A DNA stretch of 64,000 nucleotides from Bradyrhizobium sp. CER78 (GTDB lineage: Bacteria > Pseudomonadota > Alphaproteobacteria > Rhizobiales > Xanthobacteraceae), in assembly GCF_029846235.1 (NCBI RefSeq), contig NZ_JARVWP010000001.1, positions 248,001 to 312,000 on the forward strand, in the 5' to 3' direction. The notes below the pieces were generated by a model. The model was not told the DNA's origin. It was given only the letters and a program-made list of their open reading frames with translations, and ran no database searches. The stretch's first letter is position 1; each line of letters opens with the position of its first letter. Both the position numbers and the translations under genes were made by a program. Positions 34,265 through 42,367 of this stretch are shown one piece after another.

Positions 34265-34281
34265 TGGAATATAGTATACCA
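34265..34281 (+). promoter_or_regulatory. 17-bp operator upstream of second MFS gene (TGGAAT-N5-ATACCA)
   Basis: TGGAAT, ATAGT, ATACCA, two bases behind a TTGCTT -35-like element (34257-34262). The start codon of the second MFS gene is 85 bases downstream. One base in the left half differs from the consensus. Confidence 0.62.
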
Positions 34282-34365
34282 ACCTCCAGCCAAGTGCTTG
34301 CGACGATACGCCACAATAATTGCGACACTGGGTCACAAGAACACCAGCGCGCTCGGGAGGATTTG

Positions 34366-35685
34366 ATGGTTTCCAGCAATACTGCCGCAACACAAGCTCA
34401 ACCTTCGTTCAGCGGCTTCCGCTGGCTGCAACTCGTCATGGGCATCATCTGCATGGCGATGATCGCCAACCTGCAATATGGCTGGACGCTGTTCGTCGAT
34501 CCGATCGACGGCGCGCATCACTGGGGCCGCGCGTCAATCCAGTTCGCCTTCACGATCTTCGTGGTGACCGAGACCTGGCTGGTGCCGGTCGAGGCCTGGT
34601 TCGTCGACAAATACGGCCCGCGGATCGTCATCATGTTCGGCGGCGTGATGATCATGCTGTCCTGGGTGCTGAACTCCTACGCGGATTCACTCACCCTGCT
34701 CTACGCCGCGGCTGTGATCGGCGGCATCGGCGCCGGCTCGGTCTACGGCACCTGCGTCGGCAATGCCCTGAAATGGTTTCCCGATCGCCGCGGCCTCGCC
34801 GCCGGCGCAACGGCGGCGGGCTTCGGCGCAGGCGCTGCGCTGACCGTGGTGCCGATCGCCAACATGATCGCCTCGAGCGGTTACCAGACCGCGTTCTTCG
34901 ATTTCGGCATCGGGCAAGGCCTGATCGTGTTCCTGCTCGCTTTCTTCATCCAGAAGCCCGCGGTCTCGATCCCGCCGAAGAAGAAGCAGCTCAACCTGCC
35001 GCAGACCAAGATCGACTTCACGCCGCCGCAGGTGCTGCGCAGCCCGATCTTCTGGGTGATGTATCTGGTATTCGTGATGGTCGCCTCCGGCGGCCTGATG
35101 GCGGCGGCGCAGATCGCGCCGATCGCGCACGACTACAAGATCGCCACGACGCCGGTCTCGCTCGCCGGCTTCCAGATGGCCGCGCTGACCTTCGCGATCT
35201 CGCTCGACCGCATCTTCGACGGCTTCGGACGGCCGTTCTTCGGCTGGGTCTCCGACAATATCGGACGCGAACACACCATGTTCATCGCGTTCGGCACCGG
35301 CGCGCTGATGCTGCTGACGCTGTCGACGTGGGGCCACAACCCGTTGGTGTTCGTGCTGGCCACCGCAGTCTATTTCGGCGTGTTCGGCGAGATCTACTCG
35401 CTGTTCCCGGCGACCTGCGGCGACACCTTCGGCTCGAAATTCGCGACCACCAACAACGGCATGCTCTACACCGCGAAGGGCACCGCAGCGCTGCTGGTGC
35501 CGGCTGCCAGCATCGTTGCTGCCAACTTTGGCTGGCAGGCGGTGTTCGTGATCGCGGTCGCCCTCAATGCCACCGCGGCGCTGATGGCGCTGTTCGTGAT
35601 CAAGCCGCTGCGCCGCGCGTTCATCAACGGCAACGAGGCGGCTGCGGCCGCAGCCGAGACCGCGACCAACGCCAAAACGGCCTGA
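34366..35685 (+). CDS. MFS transporter, OxlT-like oxalate/formate antiporter family (second copy)
   Basis: A 439-residue, 12-span carrier, paralogue of the preceding gene, with the same landmarks: GTCVGNALKWFPDRRGLAAG, FDGFGRPFFGWVSDNIGR and MLYTAKGTAALLVPAAS, so the TM8 Arg and TM11 Lys equivalents of OxlT are conserved. ATG 34366 is chosen because GGGAGGATTTG precedes it; the open frame extends far upstream into the previous gene and terminator without coding signals. It has its own operator and terminator, so the two MFS genes are separate transcription units with matched control. They may differ in affinity or substrate. Confidence 0.9.
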   Translation: MVSSNTAATQAQPSFSGFRWLQLVMGIICMAMIANLQYGWTLFVDPIDGAHHWGRASIQFAFTIFVVTETWLVPVEAWFVDKYGPRIVIMFGGVMIMLSWVLNSYADSLTLLYAAAVIGGIGAGSVYGTCVGNALKWFPDRRGLAAGATAAGFGAGAALTVVPIANMIASSGYQTAFFDFGIGQGLIVFLLAFFIQKPAVSIPPKKKQLNLPQTKIDFTPPQVLRSPIFWVMYLVFVMVASGGLMAAAQIAPIAHDYKIATTPVSLAGFQMAALTFAISLDRIFDGFGRPFFGWVSDNIGREHTMFIAFGTGALMLLTLSTWGHNPLVFVLATAVYFGVFGEIYSLFPATCGDTFGSKFATTNNGMLYTAKGTAALLVPAASIVAANFGWQAVFVIAVALNATAALMALFVIKPLRRAFINGNEAAAAAAETATNAKTA

Positions 35686-35733
35686 GATGCCGGCCTGAAT
35701 TGACTGCCGGATTTCGGCACTGAACTGGTGAAA

Positions 35734-35757
35734 GGCGCACTTCGGTGCGCCTCTTTC
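35734..35757 (+). terminator. Rho-independent terminator of second MFS gene
   Basis: GGCGCAC, loop TTCG, GTGCGCC, then TCTTTC. Confidence 0.85.
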
Positions 35758-35911
35758 GTTGGCAGGAACAGGGATGCCAGATACCAGAAGCGCTTAGAGC
35801 GGCCGACGGCCTGCCCGCTCACTCGCGGTCACAATCGTCTGAAACGTCAGCTATTCTGCCTATTTCGGCTGTTTCCAGGTGGTAGATTTCTGCGACGGCG
35901 GCGTTGACAAT

Positions 35912-35928
35912 TGGTATTTTGTATACCA
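35912..35928 (+). promoter_or_regulatory. 17-bp operator upstream of CBS gene (TGGTAT-N5-ATACCA)
   Basis: A perfect inverted repeat TGGTAT, TTTGT, ATACCA, two bases behind a consensus TTGACA (35904-35909), with CAGAAT as the likely -10 at 35927-35932. It is the clearest copy of the set outside the oxalate locus. Confidence 0.72.
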
Positions 35929-35960
35929 GAATCCTGTCAACGATAACCAAGGAGGTTGCC

Positions 35961-36395
35961 ATGCAAGTCGGAGATATCCTGCGCAAGAAGACCCCTCGCG
36001 TCGCCACGGTCCGCATGAACGAGACGGTGGCGATCGCCGCGCAACTGATGCGCGCCAGCAATATCAGCGCGCTCGTGGTCAAGGATGTCGTTCGCACCGA
36101 GGGCAACACCGCCGTCGGCATGTTCACCGAGCGCGACGTGGTGCGCGCGATCGCCGAGCACGGTGCGGCCGGCGCCAGCATGAAGGTTTCGCAACTGGTC
36201 TCGGTGCAGCAGCTGGTGTCGTGCACCTCGAGCGACACACTCGAGCACATCCGTCATCTGATGACCAAGCACCACATTCGCCACGTGCCTGTGATCGACA
36301 ATTACAGCCTGATCGGCGTCGTCAGCATGCGCGACATCGCCGCCGCGTTCGACGAGGAAACCGCCGCCTCGAAGAAGGACGCCGTGCCGGCGTAG
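35961..36395 (+). CDS. CBS-domain pair protein
   Basis: A 144-residue cytosolic protein consisting of two CBS domains: residues about 5-65 (MQVGDILRKKTPRVATVRMN, then GMFTERDVVRAIAEHG) and about 75-135 (VSCTSSDTLEHIRHLMTKHH, then GVVSMRDIAAAF). Such Bateman modules bind adenine nucleotides and report energy state, usually by acting on a partner. A very strong ribosome-binding site (AAGGAGG) precedes ATG 35961. It stands alone under the 17-bp operator shared with the MFS and oxalate genes, suggesting a role in that metabolism. Confidence 0.9.
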   Translation: MQVGDILRKKTPRVATVRMNETVAIAAQLMRASNISALVVKDVVRTEGNTAVGMFTERDVVRAIAEHGAAGASMKVSQLVSVQQLVSCTSSDTLEHIRHLMTKHHIRHVPVIDNYSLIGVVSMRDIAAAFDEETAASKKDAVPA

Positions 36396-36405
36396 CGCCA
36401 ACCAC

Positions 36406-36490
36406 CGTCATTGCGAGGAGCGACAGCGACGAAGCAATCCATCGCTCCGCAAGTGGCGAAATGGACTGCTTCGCTTCGCTCGCAATGACG
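36406..36490. repeat. Dispersed inverted repeat (CGTCATTGCGAGGAGCGA type)
   Basis: Begins CGTCATTGCGAGGAGCGA and ends TCGCTCGCAATGACG, forming a long imperfect hairpin with internal GAAGCAATCCAT. I recognise this as a very common Bradyrhizobium intergenic repeat. It occupies most of the 313-base gap after the CBS gene; the rest holds nothing I can name apart from the upstream region of the next gene. Confidence 0.75.
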
Positions 36491-36534
36491 CGGATGAAAC
36501 AGTGCGCACCGGGTCCGCGCTCCTGAGCAGTTGA

Positions 36535-37704
<1,170 letters not shown>

Positions 37705-37719
37705 ACATCCGCTAGTGAT

Positions 37720-37815
37720 CCGTCACCCTGAGGAGCGCGAAGCGCGTCTCGAAGGGTCGACGGCCACCAGCCGGACCGCTCATCCTTCGAGGCTCGCCCA
37801 GCGGCGCAGTTGCGC
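37720..37815. repeat. Dispersed repeat, copy 1 (CCGTCACCCTGAGGAGCGCG type)
   Basis: CCGTCACCCTGAGGAGCGCG followed by GTCTCGAAGGGTCGACGGCC and CATCCTTCGAGGC. It matches the left part of the repeat at 57205-57310 with few differences; its right end diverges after CATCCTTCGAGGCTCG. Confidence 0.75.
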
Positions 37816-37916
37816 CGCAAGGCTCGCACCTCCAGCGACAAGGGCGGAGCCTTTGCGCGGGGGTGACGATACTTCAGCGTCATCCCGCGTTAGACGACAC
37901 AAAAGAGAACAAGCCC

Positions 37917-38885
37917 ATGAAAGCCTATGTATACGGAGCCAACGGCCCTGAAATCACCGATGTCGCCAAGCCGACTCCGAAGGGGACGCAGGTGCTGGTC
38001 AAGGTTCACGCCTGCGGGCTGAACCGCGCCGATCTCGGCATGACCAAGGGCCACGCCCATGGCGCGGCCGGCGGCGTCGGCACTGTGCTCGGCATGGAAT
38101 GGGCCGGCGAGGTTGCCGAGCTCGGCCCCGACGCCAAAGGCGTCAAGATCGGCGACAAGATCATGGGCTCCGGCGGCGCCGCGTTCGCCGAGTACACGCT
38201 CGCCGATCACGGCAGGCTGTTTCGCTCACCGTCGAACGTGAACTTCGACGAGGCCGCCACCCTGCCCGTCGCGCTCACCACCATGCACAATGCCGTCGTC
38301 ACCAACGGCGCGTTGCAGCCCGGCCAGACCGTAATGATTCAGGGCGCGAGCTCCGGCGTCGGCCTGATGGCGATGCAGATCGCAAAGCTGAAGGGCGCGA
38401 AGCTCGTGGTGGGCTCCTCGACCGATCCGATGCGCCGCGGCCGCTTGACGGAATTCGGCGCCGATCTCGCGGTCGACTCCAAGGATCCCGCTTGGGTCGA
38501 TCAGGTGCTGCAGGCAACCGGTGGCGAAGGCGTCGATCTGATCGTCGACCAGGTCTCCGGATCGGTCGCCAACCAGAATCTCAAGGCGACCAAGGTCAAG
38601 GGCCGCATCGTCAATGTCGGCCGGCTCGGCGGCACGCATGCCGACTTCAACTTCGACCTGCACGCGGCGCGCCGCATCCAGTATATCGGCGTCACCTTCC
38701 GCACCCGCTCGATCGAGGAGATCCGCGAGATCTTCGACGAGGTGCGCAAGGACATCTGGCCCGCCGTCGAAGCGCGCAAGCTGCAGCTGCCGATCGACCA
38801 GATCTACAAATTCGCCGACATCGGCAAGGCGTTCGAGCACATGGAAGCCAACAAGCACCTCGGCAAGATCGTGGTGACGCTGTAG
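37917..38885 (+). CDS. Quinone oxidoreductase / zinc-independent alcohol dehydrogenase (MDR superfamily)
   Basis: A 322-residue NADPH-dependent oxidoreductase of the QOR/crotonase-reductase-like MDR group. It has the N-terminal GroES-like fold (VKVHACGLNRADL, LGMEWAGEVAELG), the cofactor motif IQGASSGVGLMAMQIAKLKG and the C-terminal FEHMEANKHLGKIVVTL. Structural-zinc cysteines are absent. ATG 37917 is preceded by AAGAGAA. A scrap of this gene's 3' part is duplicated at 39702-39812. The substrate is unknown. Confidence 0.88.
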   Translation: MKAYVYGANGPEITDVAKPTPKGTQVLVKVHACGLNRADLGMTKGHAHGAAGGVGTVLGMEWAGEVAELGPDAKGVKIGDKIMGSGGAAFAEYTLADHGRLFRSPSNVNFDEAATLPVALTTMHNAVVTNGALQPGQTVMIQGASSGVGLMAMQIAKLKGAKLVVGSSTDPMRRGRLTEFGADLAVDSKDPAWVDQVLQATGGEGVDLIVDQVSGSVANQNLKATKVKGRIVNVGRLGGTHADFNFDLHAARRIQYIGVTFRTRSIEEIREIFDEVRKDIWPAVEARKLQLPIDQIYKFADIGKAFEHMEANKHLGKIVVTL

Positions 38886-38973
38886 CGGCAGGTGCGCAAG
38901 GCGGATCAGTTGGCGAAGCGCAGTCCGGCGGCGTTGCAGCCGCCGTTCAGCCCGGCTCTTCCGCGCGCGACGT

Positions 38974-39465
38974 TCAGCCGACCGGTCCGGGAACCCAATA
39001 GTCCCCTGCAAGCGGACTAACTTTTACGTCGCTGATGACTCCGAGCTCCAGGCTTGGATCGAAATAACGCATCGTCCGCTCATTGAGATCAATGATGCGG
39101 CCAGGCCTGAGCGGCCCCACATCATTTATCTTGACGATGACCTTCTTGCCTGCAGCCTCGACCAGGGCATATTTCGGCCTCGCGCCGAACTCAACCCCAC
39201 CAAACTTCCGACGCAGACTTGTCTTGATGGCAGCCGCCCAGGCCGAGCGATCATAGCGCTCGCCGGAAGCAGTGCTCGGACCGCCTTCCTCCTTGCCGGG
39301 CTTGAACGGATTGTACATGGAGGCTGCGCCAACGATCGCATCCCCACAAGCAGCATCGACGACATCGCTTGAATGAACCGTACCGATTTCACTTCCAGCA
39401 GCTCGGCCAAAAATGGTGAGCGCAACTACGGCGCCGCAAACTGCGGCGCTCGAGCCGAACAGCAT
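38974..39465 (-). CDS. RlpA-like double-psi beta-barrel septal ring/lytic transglycosylase family protein
   Basis: A 163-residue exported protein. The hydrophobic N-terminus (LFGSSAAVCGAVVALTIFG) is followed by an RlpA-type DPBB domain: GAASMYNPFKPGKEEGG, AAIKTSLRRKFGG, VIVKINDVGPLRPGRIIDLN. The conserved Asp in NDVGPL and in RIIDLN fits the family's glycan-cleaving site. There is no SPOR domain. The start at 39465 gives GGAG a 5-base spacing; 39468 is adjacent. It is convergent with the quinone oxidoreductase gene. A role in peptidoglycan cleavage is likely; the lack of SPOR suggests no divisome targeting. Confidence 0.83.
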   Translation of the reverse strand: MLFGSSAAVCGAVVALTIFGRAAGSEIGTVHSSDVVDAACGDAIVGAASMYNPFKPGKEEGGPSTASGERYDRSAWAAAIKTSLRRKFGGVEFGARPKYALVEAAGKKVIVKINDVGPLRPGRIIDLNERTMRYFDPSLELGVISDVKVSPLAGDYWVPGPVG

Positions 39466-39468
39466 CAT

Positions 39469-39919
39469 AACTCCTTGACTGATTTTTCTCGATCGTTCGG
39501 TTCCCGATTTCGCAAAACATGGCCGAGTGAACGTGGAGACGTTAACCCGGGGCCAGTTCTTTGCGGATTCGTGCCAATTCCGGCGACGGAACCATTGTGG
39601 GAACCGCAGCGGGTCCCACACAGTGTTTTTAGTTGTCGCCGACTAAGACAGAGAATGCGTCAGCAACATGACTGAACAGAACGTCTTCGACGGCGCGTGA
39701 ACAGTGTATCGGCGCCCCCTTCCGCACCCGCTCGATCGCAGAGATCCGCGGGATCTTCGAGGAGGTGCGCAAGGACATCTGGCCTGCCGTCGAAGCGCGC
39801 AAGCCGCAGCCGAGCCGGCGTTAACGATGCTTAACGACTTCCGGCCTGAGCGAGATCGCTTCGCAGTTTGTTAGAATTTGCTCGCTACCTCGTCCAGGCA
39901 CAGGGACCTGGGGAAAGAC
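39469..39919. other. Gap between RlpA-like and L,D-transpeptidase genes
   Basis: About 450 bases containing the divergent upstream regions of both neighbours and, at 39702-39812, a duplicated scrap of the quinone oxidoreductase gene. No intact coding sequence is supported. Confidence 0.6.
39702..39812 (+). pseudogene. Duplicated fragment of the quinone oxidoreductase gene
   Basis: 111 bases aligning without gaps to 38679-38789, the segment encoding TFRTRSIEEIREIFDEVRKD and flanks, with about ten substitutions (roughly 91 percent identity by eye). It has no start or stop context of its own and lies about 0.8 kb downstream of the parent gene, beyond the RlpA-like gene. It is a remnant of a local duplication or recombination, not a gene. 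Confidence 0.8.
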
Positions 39920-40732
39920 ATGGCAAAGCGGGCAAAGCGTGCGAAGACGGAGACGCTCGCACTACCGGTGGCCGGAAGAGTTGCAATCGGCGCCATGGCC
40001 GCTGCCGCATTGGGCTACGGTTTGCTGTCTCGCCCGGCGAGCATTCAACCGACGAAAAAATCGACCGCGCATCAAGTCGTCGCGCTGTCAGTTCCAGCTC
40101 CAGTCCGCACGCCAACTCAAGTTCACGTACCAGTGCCAGTCCCGGCTCCTATCTCGACGCCGACGCCTCGGATCGAAACACCAAAAGCCGCTGTCGCACC
40201 TGCAAGACTTGATCGGCAGGTGGTTGACTATGTCAGCCACCAGACGCCGGGCACCGTCGTCATCGATACCGAAAACACGTTCCTCTATCTCGTTCTGAAC
40301 GACGGGCAAGCGCTGCGCTACGGCATCGGTGTCGGCCGCGAAGGTTTCACGTGGTCCGGTGAACAGACCGTGGCCCGCAAGACAGCATGGCCGGATTGGC
40401 GTCCGCCTTCGGAGATGATTTCGCGTCAACCTTATCTGCCGCGGTTCATGGCAGGCGGTCCCGGAAATCCGCTCGGCGCTCGTGCGATGTATCTGGGCGA
40501 GACCGAATATCGAATTCACGGCACCAACAAACCCGACACGATCGGGAAGCGGGTCTCGTCCGGCTGCATCCGGCTGACCAATGACGACGTCATGGATCTT
40601 TACGAGCGGGTGAAGATCGGAGCGAAGGTGATCGTGCTGCCGGCAACATCAGCCCGTCGATCATCCCCGGGGACGCCGCCCGACGCCGCCTTCCAAACAC
40701 CGGACCAGGCATCGCCGTCGCAACGCTCATGA
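39920..40732 (+). CDS. L,D-transpeptidase (YkuD/ErfK family)
   Basis: A 270-residue cell-envelope enzyme. A short basic N-terminus and one hydrophobic segment (residues about 15-36) anchor or export it. A Pro/Val-rich linker (about 55-90) leads to the YkuD domain (about 110-245) with the catalytic signature HGTNKPDTIGK to SSGCIRLTNDDVMDLY, in which the Cys forms the thioester. It makes 3-3 cross-links in peptidoglycan or attaches proteins to it. ATG 39920 follows GGGGAAAG. It is a single gene. Confidence 0.92.
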   Translation: MAKRAKRAKTETLALPVAGRVAIGAMAAAALGYGLLSRPASIQPTKKSTAHQVVALSVPAPVRTPTQVHVPVPVPAPISTPTPRIETPKAAVAPARLDRQVVDYVSHQTPGTVVIDTENTFLYLVLNDGQALRYGIGVGREGFTWSGEQTVARKTAWPDWRPPSEMISRQPYLPRFMAGGPGNPLGARAMYLGETEYRIHGTNKPDTIGKRVSSGCIRLTNDDVMDLYERVKIGAKVIVLPATSARRSSPGTPPDAAFQTPDQASPSQRS

Positions 40733-40796
40733 TGTGCCTGGTCTTCCCGATCATCACGGGCGCTGCGGTGGGATTCGATGATCATCGCATCGACGG

Positions 40797-41705
40797 CTAC
40801 CAATCGTCGTAGAGCCACTCCCTTGGCGGCATCCGAGGCGGCCCTCTCGCGTAGGGCGGCTCATATGTCCGCTGCGGCTTGCGGGGGCTCGGAGCCGGGT
40901 GCGTCGGCGGCGGCTGCGCCGGCGGCGCTGACGCCTTCTGCTCGGAAACCTTCGCGAGCGTCCGTTTCAATTCCTCCTGGCTTGCCTTGAGCTCCTCGAT
41001 GGCTTTGGAGCTCTCGCGGGCCGATTGCTGCTGCTCCGCCTTGAGCTGCTCGATGTTTCGCTGCGCGGTCGCGAGATCGCGCGCAATGGTTTGCAGCAGC
41101 TCGGTTTGATCCGGAAGCGCCGCAGGAGCCGGCGGCCCGGTGTCCGGCGTTGCTTTCGGCGCGGTGTCCTGCGTTGCGGCCGGCGGCGCGGGCGTCGGTT
41201 GCGGTGGCGCAGGCTCAGCCGCGGCAACTTGAACGGCATCTGGAGCGCGCTGCGCGGGAAGCGGCCGATCATCCGGCGGCGCTGATGGCGCTGACGCGAG
41301 CTGCGGCACCCAGCGGGCGACCGCCAGCTTGGCTTTCGCACCATAGGACGACTGCGAAGCCAGCACAGCGACAACGACGCACGCCGCCATCGACAAGGCA
41401 GCAAGGGCTCGGAAAACCGGCCTCCCGGACGATGATTGCGAGACCGGTCCGGACGAAGCAGGTCCGGCCGAAGCACCAGGACCGGACGAAGCTGCAGGTC
41501 CGACCGAGGGCGGGACAGGTGCAGCCGACGACGGCGACGGTGGCGGCGCAGCGTCGCGCTCCATCCTTGCAAGCTGCTCGCTCAGGCGCGTGAGCTCCTC
41601 ATCAGCGCGGACGATCTGCTTGTGTGCTTCCGCCAGCCGTTCATCGGCGCTCGCGGCCGGGCCCTCACCAGGTTCACCTGCATTCGGAGTGGGTGTGGAG
41701 TTCAT
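40797..41705 (-). CDS. Hypothetical membrane protein with coiled coils and Pro/Ala-rich linkers
   Basis: A 302-residue protein. There is an N-terminal coiled coil (about 20-58, ADERLAEAHKQIVRADEELT), an Ala/Ser/Pro/Gly-rich linker, one membrane segment (about 97-117, ALAALSMAACVVVAVLA), a second Pro-rich linker, a longer coiled coil (about 195-255, rich in QLKAEQQQ and ELKASQEEL) and a Pro-rich tail ending REWLYDDW. Topology is probably N-in with a periplasmic C-terminal coiled coil. ATG 41705 follows GAGGG. No family name or function is assigned. Confidence 0.72.
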   Translation of the reverse strand: MNSTPTPNAGEPGEGPAASADERLAEAHKQIVRADEELTRLSEQLARMERDAAPPPSPSSAAPVPPSVGPAASSGPGASAGPASSGPVSQSSSGRPVFRALAALSMAACVVVAVLASQSSYGAKAKLAVARWVPQLASAPSAPPDDRPLPAQRAPDAVQVAAAEPAPPQPTPAPPAATQDTAPKATPDTGPPAPAALPDQTELLQTIARDLATAQRNIEQLKAEQQQSARESSKAIEELKASQEELKRTLAKVSEQKASAPPAQPPPTHPAPSPRKPQRTYEPPYARGPPRMPPREWLYDDW

Positions 41706-41935
41706 TGGCGTGTCCCTCTTCCGTCCAATGTCATCCAAGACTGCCGCCTCGGTTATCCGTCATGGTCGACCAACGCCCAGCACCCCGTTCAGTCTTGTCC
41801 AACAATCGGATGATAGCGTGCTTGATGTCTCATGATAAGCAGGATCGCACTCTTGCGGCGATGAGGTTTGTTGCCAATTCGACACGACGGGCAACTCAGA
41901 AAAATCCGTCAATCCCTCGCCCCCGCGAATACGGG

Positions 41936-42014
41936 TGATCCGGTACGCTGCGGCTTCTCGGTTCGGTAACGACTGCCTCTGGAATACTGGATCGCCCGCT
42001 TTCGCGGGCGATGA
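41936..42014. repeat. Dispersed repeat with ATCGCCCGC hairpin
   Basis: Contains GACTGCCTCTGGAATACTGG followed by ATCGCCCGCTTTCGCGGGCGAT, a perfect hairpin. I recognise it as a sequence type common between Bradyrhizobium genes. Confidence 0.65.
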
Positions 42015-42069
42015 CGCCGGAGACAGGACGTATGATGGCGCGCGGTATCGCGCGAGAACCATCCTCGGT

Positions 42070-42191
42070 GTCGTCCTGGCGAAAGCAAGGACCCATTGCC
42101 CCGAATGCGAATCATGACGCGATGCAGTTGCTACAGCTCACTCCAACAACACGACCCTGTGGTTATGGGTCGTGGCTTTCGCCAGGACGAC
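42070..42191. repeat. Inverted repeat element with GTCGTCCTGGCGAAAGC ends
   Basis: Outer arms GTCGTCCTGGCGAAAGC and GCTTTCGCCAGGACGAC are perfect inverted copies; inner arms carry GACCCAT and ATGGGTC. It is a long palindromic intergenic element. Confidence 0.75.
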
Positions 42192-42367
42192 GGCCTGATT
42201 TTTGGCGCAAGCACGTGCGGCCGATGAACTGCGGTGCCGTCTTGAGATTCGGAATAGTTCGCAACAACTCCACGACCGAGACGCGCTCTTGCAAGTGAGT
42301 TGCGATTGCGCATGACGAACGACGACTGACACTTGATGTTCACGGACTCCCTGCTACACCGCCGCCC

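Larger units (their letters stand above)
41706..42367. other. Gene-free region composed largely of dispersed repeats
   Basis: 660 bases without a supported gene. It holds the upstream region of the coiled-coil gene, an element at 41936-42014 with the hairpin ATCGCCCGC/GCGGGCGAT, a second inverted element at 42070-42191, and the promoter of the CDF gene. Confidence 0.65.

Noticed and set aside
33853..34365. Upstream extension of the second MFS gene into the first
   Set aside because: It would read through the first MFS gene out of frame and across a terminator and an operator; a good ribosome-binding site and a conserved N-terminus support ATG 34366.
35772..35785. ATGCCAGATACCAG behind the second MFS gene as another operator
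   Set aside because: It consists of two right half-sites in tandem, not an inverted pair with 5-base spacing, and lies in a 3' region.
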